Shown here: piece after piece, positions 42,835 to 51,720 of the stretch
Layout of the letters: the number at the start of each line of letters is the position of its first letter
How positions within the stretch are numbered: position 1 is the stretch's first letter
Source: Methylocystis sp. Sn-Cys
GTDB lineage: Bacteria; Pseudomonadota; Alphaproteobacteria; Rhizobiales; Beijerinckiaceae
Length of the DNA stretch: 64,000 bases
Reading direction: 5' to 3'
NCBI RefSeq assembly: GCF_016745395.1
Contig: NZ_JAERVJ010000002.1
Span: 310,001-374,000, forward strand
Position numbers and translations under genes: made by a program
Notes under the pieces: model-generated
What the model saw: the letters and a program-made list of their open reading frames with translations, nothing else
The model's database searches: none
Told to the model about the DNA's origin: nothing

Positions 42835-43244
42835 TTCCCCATACCCTCCCCGTCCGCGTCTATTGGGAAGACACCGACGCCTCCGGCCTCGTCTATCACG
42901 CCTCCTATATCCGCTTCATGGAGCGCGGGCGCACGGAGCTTTTGCGGTCGATCGGCATTGATCAACGCCCCCTGCTCGAAGGCGGCGCGGAAGCGCCGAC
43001 ATTCTTCGTGGTGCGGGCGATGCAGCTCGAATTCCTGCGGCCGGCGGTGATGGACGACGCACTGTCGGTCGAAACGCGCGTGCTCGAACTCGGCGGCGCC
43101 TCGCTGTCGCTGGAACAGCGCGTGCTTCGTGGCGTGGAAACGCTGGCGACGGCGATCGTCAAAGTCGTCTGCGTCGAGAGCGGCCGCGCCAAACGCTTGC
43201 CGCCGGACGTAAGAGCGAAATTCGAAAGCGTGCTCGCCCGCTGA
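42831..43244 (+). CDS. ybgC: Tol-Pal system-associated acyl-CoA thioesterase
   Basis: A 137-residue hotdog-fold thioesterase. 'VYWEDTDASGLVYHASYIRFMERGR' split at family positions 9-33 includes the catalytic Asp of 'YWEDTDA'. Classic first gene of the tol-pal cluster. Its start ATG lies in the ParE stop (ATGA), so it now depends on the TA transcript or an internal promoter. The tolQ gene lies 1.45 kb downstream, beyond a minus-strand gene. Confidence 0.93.
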   Translation: MIPHTLPVRVYWEDTDASGLVYHASYIRFMERGRTELLRSIGIDQRPLLEGGAEAPTFFVVRAMQLEFLRPAVMDDALSVETRVLELGGASLSLEQRVLRGVETLATAIVKVVCVESGRAKRLPPDVRAKFESVLAR

Positions 43245-43347
43245 GCTGTCGCATTTTCCGTTTGAGCGGCTCGAATTTGGCTTGAATCCGTCCCGGCGAG
43301 CTGACCGGAATCCAGAGCCCACAAAAGCGCTGGCTTTACTCAGAGCC

Positions 43348-43430
43348 CGTCATTGCGAGCGAAGCGAAGCAATCCAGGGCAGCGATGCGGCCCTGGATTG
43401 CTTCGTCGGCTCTGCCTCCTCGCAATGACG
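43348..43430. repeat. Palindromic repeat, CGTCATTGCGAG family, copy 3
   Basis: CGTCATTGCGAGCGAAGCGAAG..CCTGGATTG..CTCGCAATGACG, right after a decayed half of the GTCATTCCCGG family (around 43290-43320). Confidence 0.9.
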
Positions 43431-43464
43431 GCGGGGACAGCGAACCAATTAAAGCGGATCAGTA

Positions 43465-44442
43465 TCACTCCGCCGAAACGAGAAGGCCCAAACGCGTCAG
43501 CTCGTGTTCGCGAATATTGCGCGTTATCGGATAATAGCCCCCGCGCTTGGCCTGCGTCTGGCCGTCCTTCGAGAGAATATATTTGACGAATTCGCCAGAG
43601 AGCGTGTCCATCGGCGCCTTTGGGTCTTTCATCAAATAAACATAGAGCCCACGCGCGAGCGGATATTTGCGCGTATAAGCGCTCTCGAAGGAGGTGTCGT
43701 AGCACTTCTTGCCCTGGCTTTGCGCCACGGGAACGGCGCGCACGCCGCTGGTCTTGTAGCCAATGCCCGAGTAGCCGATCGCCGCGGCGTCCGCCGACAC
43801 GGCGCTCACGACCGCCTCGGAACCCGGCTCCATATGCACGGTGGTCTTGAAATCGGCGCCGCCGAGCGCTTGCTGCTTGAAGAGTTTATGCGTGCCGGAA
43901 AGAGAATTGCGGCTGTACATTGTGATGGGTTTGCGCGCCCATTCGCCCGTCAATCCCAGCTCTCCCCAGGTGTGAATGCTCTTCCCGTCGCCATTTTTGG
44001 GATCGGCGGAAAAAATGCGCTCGACCTCCTCTATGGCGAAGCAAGTAATCGGATTATCCTTGTGCACATAGATCGCCAGAGCGTCGACGGCGACCAAAAC
44101 GGCGGTGGGCTTGTATCCGAATTTCGCCTCGAAGGCGTCGATCTCGTCGACTGTCATTTGGCGCGACATGGGGCCAAGCTGCGCCTCGCCGGACAGCAGC
44201 GCCGGCGGCGCAGTGTTCGAGCCTTTGCCGTCGATTTCGATTTGCACGCCCGGGTAAATGGTTTTGAACCCGTCGGCCCAGAGTTCCATCTCATGGAGCA
44301 TTGTGTCGGAGCCGACCGACTTCAGCTTTCCCGAAAGCGACGGCAGACGCTTATAGGGCGAGAGCTCCAGATCGAGCGAAAAAGCGGCGCTGGCGGAAAG
44401 TGCGCAAGCGGCGACGATGGCGGAAAGGAAAGGGAGTTTCAT
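43465..44442 (-). CDS. PstS-like phosphate-binding periplasmic protein
   Basis: A 325-residue solute-binding protein started at ATG 44442 (MKLPFLSAIVAACALSASAA signal). PBP-like domain with 'KSVGSDTMLHEMELWADGF', 'GKGSNTAPPALLSGEAQLGPMSR' in two parts, 'RNSLSGTHKLFK' and 'AIGYSGIGY'. These phosphate-contact patterns (GSDT, SNT, SGT) match PstS-like proteins. No pstCAB or phoU follows, so it may act alone, as a phosphate sensor, or as a scavenger protein. It is encoded on the minus strand between ybgC and tolQ. Confidence 0.88.
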   Translation of the reverse strand: MKLPFLSAIVAACALSASAAFSLDLELSPYKRLPSLSGKLKSVGSDTMLHEMELWADGFKTIYPGVQIEIDGKGSNTAPPALLSGEAQLGPMSRQMTVDEIDAFEAKFGYKPTAVLVAVDALAIYVHKDNPITCFAIEEVERIFSADPKNGDGKSIHTWGELGLTGEWARKPITMYSRNSLSGTHKLFKQQALGGADFKTTVHMEPGSEAVVSAVSADAAAIGYSGIGYKTSGVRAVPVAQSQGKKCYDTSFESAYTRKYPLARGLYVYLMKDPKAPMDTLSGEFVKYILSKDGQTQAKRGGYYPITRNIREHELTRLGLLVSAE

Positions 44443-44698
44443 GGCGATGCTTCGAAAGGTTAGAATTGGTCTGAAGAAACATTTCAGCAATGATGTGACA
44501 CGCGCGTGACGAGGCGCGCGGAATCCACGAGCCGCCGAACCCATTTTTCAAGGTTCTTTAACCCTTACCGCTTGTTAATTCTTCCGCGATAAGTATCGTT
44601 GTGCGCCGCACCCGCGGCCCAGAAAAGGGCGGAATCGCGGGGAATAAGGGGCGCTGCCGATACTGCAAGCGCGCGCCATTCCGCTTCAAGGACAAATC

Positions 44699-45439
44699 AT
44701 GAATCCAACCGACATCGCCGCGACAGCCGCCGGCGCCGCCCCCGCCGCCGACATCACCATTTGGAGCATGTTCTGGGGCGCGCATATCGTCGTGAAATTC
44801 GTGATGGTGGGCCTGCTCCTCGCCTCGGTCTGGTGCTGGGCGATCATCATCGACAAGACGCTGCTCTTTGCGCGCCTTCGCCGGGCGATGGATCGTTTCG
44901 AGGAGAGCTTCTGGTCCGGCAATTCACTGGAAGAGCTCTACGGCAAGCTCTCCGAGCGCCCGACCACCGGCATGGCGACGCTCTTCGTCGCGGCGATGAA
45001 GGAATGGAAGCGCTCCTTCCAGACGGGCGCCAGCGCCAGCTTCATGGGCCTGCAGGCGCGCATCGAGAAAGTGCTCGACGTCTCCATCGCCCGCGAGGTC
45101 GAGAAGCTCGAATCCAATCTGCTGGTGCTGGCGACGGTCGCGTCTGCCGGGCCCTTCGTCGGCCTCTTCGGCACGGTCTGGGGCATCATGACCTCCTTCC
45201 GCTCGATTGCCGCCTCCAAGAACACCTCCCTCGCCGTCGTGGCGCCGGGCATTGCGGAAGCGTTGCTCGCCACCGCCATCGGCCTTTTCGCCGCCATTCC
45301 GGCGCTCATCGCCTACAATAAGATGCAGGGCGACGTCGCCAAGGCGCAGGCGCGCATGGAGAGCTTCGCCGATGAATTCTCGGCCATTCTCTCCCGCCAG
45401 ATCGATCAGCACGCGGCCAACCGCGACCGGGCGGCCTGA
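44699..45439 (+). CDS. tolQ: Tol-Pal system proton channel subunit TolQ
   Basis: A 246-residue inner-membrane protein with three membrane segments: about 27-50 ('HIVVKFVMVGLLLASVWCW'), about 143-165 and about 180-200 ('GIAEALLATAIGLFAAIPAL'). It works with TolR as a proton-driven motor for outer-membrane constriction. 'ASAGPFVGLFGTVWGIM' is the family signature. First of tolQ-R-A-B; 3-bp gap to tolR. Confidence 0.96.
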   Translation: MNPTDIAATAAGAAPAADITIWSMFWGAHIVVKFVMVGLLLASVWCWAIIIDKTLLFARLRRAMDRFEESFWSGNSLEELYGKLSERPTTGMATLFVAAMKEWKRSFQTGASASFMGLQARIEKVLDVSIAREVEKLESNLLVLATVASAGPFVGLFGTVWGIMTSFRSIAASKNTSLAVVAPGIAEALLATAIGLFAAIPALIAYNKMQGDVAKAQARMESFADEFSAILSRQIDQHAANRDRAA

Positions 45440-45442
45440 CCC

Positions 45443-45892
45443 ATGGGCGCGTCGGTTTCCGCTCCCGGACGCAAAGGCGGCAGGCGCCGCCGCGGCGTGC
45501 CGCGCTACGGCGCCATGGCCGAAATCAACATGACGCCGTTCATCGACGTCATGCTGGTGCTGCTCATCATCTTCATGGTCGCCGCGCCCTTGCTCGCGAC
45601 CGGCGTCGCCGTCGATCTGCCGCAGACCAAGGCGGGCCAGCTCAATATCGACCAGAAGCCGGTGTCCATCGCGATAGACGACAAGGGCCAGATATTCCTT
45701 ATGGATCAGCCGGTCGAAGTGGCGCAGCTCCTCGACAAGCTCAAGGACGCCGCAAAACAGGGCTTTGACGAGCGCATCTATGTGCGCGGCTCCAAGGCCG
45801 TGAATTACGGCCGCGTGGCCGAGGTCATGTCGCTCGTCACCACGGCGGGCTACAAGAAAGTCGCTCTGGTGACGGAGCAGGAGAAGAAGTGA
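45443..45892 (+). CDS. tolR: Tol-Pal system protein TolR
   Basis: A 149-residue protein with one membrane segment ('FIDVMLVLLIIFMVAAPLL') bearing the proton-carrying Asp in 'INMTPFIDVMLV', then a periplasmic domain. Basic N-terminal 25 residues. Length normal. Confidence 0.96.
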   Translation: MGASVSAPGRKGGRRRRGVPRYGAMAEINMTPFIDVMLVLLIIFMVAAPLLATGVAVDLPQTKAGQLNIDQKPVSIAIDDKGQIFLMDQPVEVAQLLDKLKDAAKQGFDERIYVRGSKAVNYGRVAEVMSLVTTAGYKKVALVTEQEKK

Positions 45893-45899
45893 GGCTCGA

Positions 45900-47096
45900 A
45901 TGAGAGTTTCGCGCTCCGAGCCAGGCGTTGTCATCTCTTCCGCGGCCCATGCGGGCCTGCTGGTGGCGGCGCTTGTCTTGTTTTCGGACGCGCGGAAATT
46001 CGAGGACGCCCAGGAGACGATCCCGGTCGAGGTCGTCACCGACGACGCGCTCACGCAGGTGACGAAGGGCGAGAAGACCGCCCACGATCCAAAGCCCGCG
46101 CCGCGCGTCGACAAGGTCGCCAAGGAGAGCGAGACCAAGCCGCATCCGCCGCTTGCGGAAGCCAAGAAGGATGTGCCGACCCCTCCCCCGTCCTTGAAGC
46201 GCCTGCCCGACCCCGGCGCCGACGACAAGCCCGAGCCGACGCCCCCGAAACGCGTCGCCGCTCTGCCGCCCACGCCGGAGCCGCCGGAGCGTCCGGTCGA
46301 GAAAAAGCCCGAGCCGCCCAAGCCTGTTGAAAAGCCTGTCGAGGCGAAGCCGACGCCGCCCGTCAAGCCGAAGGCCGCCGCGCCCGAGGAGAAGGAGCGC
46401 GAGGAGCCCAAGGACGCCGAGGTCGTGAAGCCAAAGCCCCCCGTGCGCCCCAAGCCCGAGAAGGAAGCCAAGGAGGAGCCTAAGCCCGCGCCCGAAAAGC
46501 CGAAGGAAACGCGGCTGAAGACGGACGAAGTGGCGAAACTGCTCCAAAGCAAGAAGGCCGAGGAAAAGCCGACGAAGCCCCAGAACAGCGCGGAAGGCGA
46601 AACGGCGGAGAAGAGCGCCAAGGGCGCGAAGCCCAAGTCGGGCGACGAGAACGCCCCCAAGTCGAAATTCGACGCCGCGAATATCGCCAATCTCCTGAGC
46701 AAGGAGGCGCCGCAGCGCCGGGAATCGACGGGCAAGGAGATCAAGACCGCGTCGCTCGGCGCGCCGGAGGGAGCGGCGGCGAAAATGTCGGCGTCGATGG
46801 AGGCGCGCATCGCCTCTTACATCCACGATCACTACCACCCTTGCTGGGCCTCGGGCCTCTCGCTGGGCGGCGCGACTTTTGCGCCGGTCGTAGAATTTCA
46901 CTTGTCGCGCGAGGGGGCGCTGGAAGGCCGCCCGCGCCTCGTAAATCCTTCCGCCAATCCGGTGGAGCAGGCGCGCGGCGAGCAAGCGGTGCAGGCCGTG
47001 CGCCGCTGCAGCCCGATGCGGATTCCAGCGGAATTCATGCCTTATTACGAGGAAGCGCTGCATGAAGTGACCATCCGCTTCCAGGATGCGAATTGA
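45900..47096 (+). CDS. tolA: Tol-Pal system protein TolA
   Basis: A 398-residue protein with an N-terminal membrane anchor ('GVVISSAAHAGLLVAALVL'), a long Lys/Pro/Glu-rich region (about 45-300) that spans the periplasm, and a C-terminal domain with 'ASYIHDHYHPCWASG' and 'AVQAVRRCSPMRIPAEFM', where two cysteines are conserved. Standard TolA plan; the proline content is higher than in E. coli. An intergenic 145 bp with a GC hairpin (47118-47158) separates it from tolB. Confidence 0.95.
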   Translation: MRVSRSEPGVVISSAAHAGLLVAALVLFSDARKFEDAQETIPVEVVTDDALTQVTKGEKTAHDPKPAPRVDKVAKESETKPHPPLAEAKKDVPTPPPSLKRLPDPGADDKPEPTPPKRVAALPPTPEPPERPVEKKPEPPKPVEKPVEAKPTPPVKPKAAAPEEKEREEPKDAEVVKPKPPVRPKPEKEAKEEPKPAPEKPKETRLKTDEVAKLLQSKKAEEKPTKPQNSAEGETAEKSAKGAKPKSGDENAPKSKFDAANIANLLSKEAPQRRESTGKEIKTASLGAPEGAAAKMSASMEARIASYIHDHYHPCWASGLSLGGATFAPVVEFHLSREGALEGRPRLVNPSANPVEQARGEQAVQAVRRCSPMRIPAEFMPYYEEALHEVTIRFQDAN

Positions 47097-47241
47097 TGCG
47101 CGCGTCGCTGCTGATTATGCCCCCTCCCCAGCCCTCCCCCGCTTCGCGGGAGAGGGAGCAAATTGCCGCCTCCTTCAAGATTCCGGCTATTGCCGATCGT
47201 GAGCGTGGGAGGGGCCCTTTACATCTCATGAGACCCTCGAA

Positions 47242-48543
47242 ATGACCCGCCTCATCACCCGCCGCGCCGCCGCCGGCCTCATCGCCAGCGCCGCTCTTGC
47301 GCCTTTCGCGCCCGCGCGCGCCGGCCGCATCATCGACCTCAAGGGCGGCGGCTTTCAGCCGACCAATATCGCCGTCGCCCCCTTCGTCGGCGATGAGGCC
47401 GCGCGCACGATCACTTCCGTCGCGACCAATAATTTCAAGCGCTCGGTCTTCCTGCGGCCGGTCGACGCCAATGTCGGCGAGGCCGGCTCGCCCGATCAGC
47501 CGGACCTGGCTGTCTACAAGACAGTCAACGCGCAATTCGTTCTCACCGGCCGGTCGGTGCGCGCCGGCGACGGGCGTCTCAAGACAGAGTTTCGCCTCTT
47601 CGACGTCACCACCGGCGAGCAGGTCGCTGGCCAGCAATATGTGACGGAAGCCTCCAACCTGCGCCGCGTCGCGCATCTTCTCTCGGATGCGGTTTTCTCC
47701 CGCATCACCGGCGAGAAAGGCTTCTTCGACACGCGCATCGTCTTCGTCGACGAGAGCGGCCCCAAGGACAAGCGCCGTAAGCGGCTCGCCATGATGGATC
47801 AGGACGGCGCCAATGTGCGCTATCTGACCCGCGGCGACGAGCTTGTCGTCACCCCGCGCTTCTCGCCCTCCTCGCTCGACGTCACCTATATGGCGTTCAA
47901 CGACGAAGGCGAGCCGAAGGTTCTCCTGATGAACATCGAGAACAGCCAGCGCGAGGTCGTCGGCAATTTCCCCGGCATGACCTTCTCGCCGCGCTTCTCG
48001 CCCGATGGGCAGAAAATCATCATGTCGCTGTCGCAGGGCTCGTCGACCAATCTCTATACGATGGACCTGCGCTCGCGCACGACGACGCGGCTGACCGACA
48101 CCAGCGCCATCGACACGGCGCCCTCCTATTCGCCGGACGGCGCGCGCATCTGTTTCGAGAGCGACCGCGGCGGCTCGCAGCAGATCTACGTCATGGGCGC
48201 GCATGGCGGCGAGGCCAAGCGCATCTCCTTCGGCGGCGGACGCTATTCGACGCCGGTGTGGAGCCCCAAGGGCGACTACATCGCCTTCACCAAGCAGAAC
48301 GGCGGCAATTTCTCCATCGGCGTGATGAAGACCGACGGCTCGGGCGAGCGCATCCTGACCGAGGGCTTCCACAATGAGGGGCCGACCTGGGCGCCCAACG
48401 GGCTGTTCCTGATGTTCTTCCGCGAAAGCGGCGGCGCGGGCGGGCCGAAGATTTACATGGTCGACGTCTTCGGCCGCTCGGAAGCGCTGGTGCCGACGCC
48501 GAACTACGCCAGCGATCCGGCGTGGGGGCCATTGCAGGATTGA
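47242..48543 (+). CDS. tolB: Tol-Pal system beta-propeller protein TolB
   Basis: A 433-residue periplasmic protein. Twin-arginine-like N-terminus '[20 protein letters not shown]', then the N-terminal domain and a six-bladed propeller with repeated 'SP(D/S)G' type turns ('[13 protein letters not shown]', '[13 protein letters not shown]', '[13 protein letters not shown]'). Binds Pal in the periplasm. Neither pal nor cpoB follows; instead ung is next after a repeat. Confidence 0.96.
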   Translation: MTRLITRRAAAGLIASAALAPFAPARAGRIIDLKGGGFQPTNIAVAPFVGDEAARTITSVATNNFKRSVFLRPVDANVGEAGSPDQPDLAVYKTVNAQFVLTGRSVRAGDGRLKTEFRLFDVTTGEQVAGQQYVTEASNLRRVAHLLSDAVFSRITGEKGFFDTRIVFVDESGPKDKRRKRLAMMDQDGANVRYLTRGDELVVTPRFSPSSLDVTYMAFNDEGEPKVLLMNIENSQREVVGNFPGMTFSPRFSPDGQKIIMSLSQGSSTNLYTMDLRSRTTTRLTDTSAIDTAPSYSPDGARICFESDRGGSQQIYVMGAHGGEAKRISFGGGRYSTPVWSPKGDYIAFTKQNGGNFSIGVMKTDGSGERILTEGFHNEGPTWAPNGLFLMFFRESGGAGGPKIYMVDVFGRSEALVPTPNYASDPAWGPLQD

Positions 48544-48552
48544 GATCACATT

Positions 48553-48628
48553 CGTCATTGCGAGCGCAGCGAAGCAATCCAGAGCCACGCCCGCTGCCCT
48601 GGATTGCTTCGCTGCGCTCGCAATGACG
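48553..48628. repeat. Palindromic repeat, CGTCATTGCGAG family, copy 4
   Basis: CGTCATTGCGAGCGCAGCGAAG..CAATCCAGAG, short centre, complement to ..CGCTCGCAATGACG. Almost perfect, about 34 pairs. It may also serve as transcription end for tolB. Confidence 0.9.
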
Positions 48629-48668
48629 AAGCTGACGCGGGCTCGGCGCTCATGCTACACGCCGCTCC

Positions 48669-49337
48669 ATGACCAAGCCCGTCCGCATCGATGAAAGTTG
48701 GAAGAGGCATCTCGCCACCGAGTTCGAGAAGGCCTATTTCACCGACCTTCGCGAATTTGTTCGGACCGAATACGCTTCTTGCTCCGTCTATCCGCCGGCG
48801 GCGCAGATTTTTCGCGCTTTCGACGAATGTCCTTTTGACCAGGTGAAGGTCGTCATCCTTGGCCAGGACCCGTATCATGGGCCGGGACAGGCGAATGGGC
48901 TTTGCTTTGCGGTGGGCGCCGGCGTGGCGCCGCCGCCTTCCCTGCAGAATATCTTCAAGGAAATCGAGGCCGATCTCGGCCATCCTGTATCGCGCGATCC
49001 CGACCTTTCACGCTGGGCGAAACAAGGCGTTCTGCTCCTGAACGCGACGCTCACCGTGCGCGCGTCGCAGGCCGGATCGCATCAGAACAAGGGCTGGGAG
49101 CAATTCACCGACGCCGCCGTCCATGCGCTGTCGCGGGAGCGCGAGGGAATTGTCTTCATGCTCTGGGGCGCTTATGCGCGGCGCAAGGGCGCCGGCATCG
49201 ACCGCAAGAAGCATCTTGTGCTCGAATGCGCCCACCCGTCGCCGCTCTCGGCGCATAACGGCTTCTTTGGCTGCAAGCATTTCTCCAAGGCGAATGAATA
49301 TCTCATCGCGCTTGGCCAGACGCCGATCGAGTGGTGA
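48669..49337 (+). CDS. ung: Uracil-DNA glycosylase
   Basis: A 222-residue family-1 UDG. Catalytic 'GQDPYHGPGQANGL' (Asp) and 'AHPSPLSAHNGFFG' (His), and 'LLLNATLTVRASQAGSH'. Removes uracil from DNA. Complete. Confidence 0.97.
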   Translation: MTKPVRIDESWKRHLATEFEKAYFTDLREFVRTEYASCSVYPPAAQIFRAFDECPFDQVKVVILGQDPYHGPGQANGLCFAVGAGVAPPPSLQNIFKEIEADLGHPVSRDPDLSRWAKQGVLLLNATLTVRASQAGSHQNKGWEQFTDAAVHALSREREGIVFMLWGAYARRKGAGIDRKKHLVLECAHPSPLSAHNGFFGCKHFSKANEYLIALGQTPIEW

Positions 49338-49373
49338 TACCGTTTTCCGTTTGAACGGCTCACGTTGAGGAAT

Positions 49374-49554
49374 GTCATTCCCGGCGGGCTGAAAGCCCGA
49401 CCGGGAATCCAGAGCCATAGTAGCTTGTGTTGCTCTGGATTCCCGATCGCTCGCTGCGCGAGCGTCGGGAATGACAGCGAACCAACCGCGCGGATCTCAT
49501 ATGACTCATTCCGGCTCTGGATTCCCGAGCTGGCCTTCGGCCCGTCGGGAATAA
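49374..49554. repeat. Inverted repeat, GTCATTCCCGGCGGG family, copy 3 plus extra half
   Basis: A full copy at 49374-49475 and a further half (CTCTGGATTCCCGAG..GGCCCGTCGGGAAT) at 49515-49553, so three half-units lie in a row between ung and the GST pseudogene. Confidence 0.85.
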
Positions 49555-49557
49555 TCC

Positions 49558-50213
49558 TCACCCCTTGGCCGCCGCAGCCGCTTCGTGAATCGCCAGAAGC
49601 TGTTTGTCCGTCTCTGTGACGCGCATAACGGAAGGCCGCGATCCGATGCGCTCGATGTAAGCGGAAATCTCCGGCGTCATCGGCACGAGGCCGAAGCTCG
49701 TCGTCCAGCGCAGCGCCGTCCCCCAGAGAATGTCGGCGGCGGAGAAACGCGCGCCGAGCAGATAGGGCCCCGCCGCAAGCTGCTTGTTGATCAGCGTCAT
49801 CACGCTGTCGAAATCGCCATAAGGACAGGTGCGCTGCGGCGGCTTCGTCTTCATGAAGCGATCCATGATCGCCGGCTCGAAGGCCGAGCCGTAGAACACG
49901 AGCCAACGCAGATAAGACCCGCGCAGCGGATCGCCGATCTGCGGCGCGAGCTTCTTTTGCGGAAAGGCGTCTGCGAGATAGATGAAGATCGCGCCGAGCT
50001 CGGTCACCAATGCGCCATTGTGCACGATGGCCGGAACCTTGCCCATCGGATTGACGGCGAGATAGTCGGGCTCACGCTGCGCCCCAATTTTCATATTGAG
50101 GTCTTTCAATGTGTAGGGCGCATCGAGCTCCTCGAGCAGAATGAGCACGCGGACGAACGCGTATTGGGAGAATGATAGAAAATCAGATCGCCGCTCATCT
50201 CTTCCCCGCTCAT
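49558..50213 (-). pseudogene. Glutathione S-transferase, single-base frameshift near N-terminus
   Basis: The frame from ATG 50213 (overlapping the ChaA stop as ATGA) reads MSGEEMSGDLIFYHSPNTRS and then goes out of frame; the remainder of a normal GST, 'VRVLILLEELDAPYTLKDL', 'NPMGKVPAIVHNGALVTEL' and on to 'AIHEAAAAAKG', is in the next frame and ends at 49558. The switch lies at 50152-50156, where a coding-strand TCGTCC would need one more G (TCGGTCC). Start GST thioredoxin domain then all-helical domain, about 216 residues when repaired. Coupled to the antiporter gene. Either a recent null mutation or a sequence error; a downstream-start protein of 196 residues would lack the first beta strand. 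Confidence 0.85.
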
Positions 50214-51319
50214 GGCGCGACTAGGAAAAAGGCATATGCCGCAAAGACGACGAGATGCACAAGGCCGGTCAGCACATTGGTGCGGCCCGCGCCGAAGCTG
50301 ACGACGGACAGCATCAACGTCAGCATCAGCATGGCGGAGTCGCGATGATCGAGCCCGAAGACGAGCTCGCGGCCAGAGGCGAGGCTCATCAGCGCCACGG
50401 CCGGCACGGTGAGACCGATCGTCGCCACGACCGAGCCGAGCGCCCCGTTCAGGCTCGTCTGCAAGGCGTTGCGGGCGGCCGCGCGGACCGAATTCATGCC
50501 TTCTGGCATGAGCACGAGGATGGCCACGGCGGCGCCGGTCACAGGGTTGACCTCCTCGACGCCCGCCCATTTCAGCGCCTCTTCGAGCCCCGGAATGACG
50601 TGCTCGGCCAGCAGCGACACGCCCGTTAGACTTGCGCCGAGACCGACGAGCGAGATCAAGGCCTGGTTCAGCGTCGGTTTCGCGCCCATGTGACCGATGG
50701 CCGCCAAGCGCGCATCGATGAAATAAGCGCGGTGGCGCACCGTCTGTATGAAGAGAAAAGCGCAATAGAGCAGGATCGAGAGCACGCTGACAAAGCCGAG
50801 CTGCGCGCGCGACAGCGTCGGGCCCGGCGTCGAGGTCGTGTAATTCGGCAAGATGAGCGTCAGCATCGACAGAGCGATGAGCACGGCGAGATAGGCGCTC
50901 GCGCCCATGGGATGAAGCTCCTGCTCGCCATGACGGAAGCCGCCGAGCAGCAGGCACAGGCCCACGAGCCCATTGCAAACGATCATGATCGCCGAGAACA
51001 CCGCCTCGCGCGCCTCGGTCGGATTATCCGAGCCATGCGTCGTCATCGAGGACATGATGGCGACCTCGATGATCGTCACCGCGATGGTGAGCACGAGCGT
51101 GCCCAGCGGCTCGCCAACTCTCGCGCCGATCCGCCCGGCGTGCTGCAGCGTCGCGAAGACCGACCCGATGACGAGAATGGCGGCGACGAGCGACGGCGCC
51201 CAGGCGAGCGTCGGCGGCAAGGCGTGAAGCCAGCGCTCCCCTGCCGCGAATATCGCCACGAGGCCGAGCGCCAGCACGGGAAAAATAACGCCCCCGACCG
51301 TGATTTTGCCACCGCTCAT
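50210..51319 (-). CDS. ChaA-like sodium/calcium:proton antiporter
   Basis: A 369-residue membrane protein with ten or eleven segments, started at ATG 51319. Two ion-binding repeats are visible: 'LVLTIAVTIIEVAIMSSM' and 'GAAVAILVLMPEGMNSVRAA', each with the conserved acidic residue (Glu) of the CaCA superfamily. ChaA exports Ca2+/Na+/K+ in exchange for protons. Translation of the GST frame is coupled by ATGA overlap. The frame is open upstream to 51622 across a repeat, without family character. Confidence 0.88.
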   Translation of the reverse strand: MSGGKITVGGVIFPVLALGLVAIFAAGERWLHALPPTLAWAPSLVAAILVIGSVFATLQHAGRIGARVGEPLGTLVLTIAVTIIEVAIMSSMTTHGSDNPTEAREAVFSAIMIVCNGLVGLCLLLGGFRHGEQELHPMGASAYLAVLIALSMLTLILPNYTTSTPGPTLSRAQLGFVSVLSILLYCAFLFIQTVRHRAYFIDARLAAIGHMGAKPTLNQALISLVGLGASLTGVSLLAEHVIPGLEEALKWAGVEEVNPVTGAAVAILVLMPEGMNSVRAAARNALQTSLNGALGSVVATIGLTVPAVALMSLASGRELVFGLDHRDSAMLMLTLMLSVVSFGAGRTNVLTGLVHLVVFAAYAFFLVAP

Positions 51320-51444
51320 AACGCCCTCGATAGCCGTCGAATTATGGCGGCGAGTTTTGACGTCGCTTTGGGCGCGGCGCAAGGGCGGGCGGGCGAATCT
51401 TACGTTTGCCACTCGCGCCGTTTGAACACACAGGGACTCACCGC

Positions 51445-51599
51445 CGTCATTGCGAGGAGGCGAAGCCGACGAAGCAATCCAGCGCCGCATCGCCGCCCTG
51501 GATTGCTTCGCTTCGCTCGCAATGACGGGCTCTGGGCAAAACCAGCGCCTGTTGTGGCTCTGGATTCCCGGTCGGGCTTTCAGCCCGCCGGGAATGACA
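51445..51599. repeat. CGTCATTGCGAG copy 5 next to a half of the GTCATTCCCGG family
   Basis: Full palindrome 51445-51527 followed by CTCTGGATTCCCGG..CCGGGAATGAC at 51558-51598. The same order and spacing recur at 59975-60127 and 30198-30350, so the two elements often travel or occur together. Confidence 0.85.
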
Positions 51600-51720
51600 C
51601 GCGCCCGATGCGAGCGGTTCAAACGGAAATGGTGTCATAGCTCTGTTCCATGTGCCTCTCGGAAAAGCCGCCCAGCCCCAAGCGCCCCGCCGCCGATTTC
51701 CGGCGCAGGTTGATCCAGGA

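Noticed and set aside
44924-47063. Long minus-strand frames opposite tolQ-tolR-tolA
   Set aside because: Low-complexity Ser/Gly- or Leu/Arg-rich sequence that mirrors the Lys/Pro/Glu repeats of tolA; not genes.
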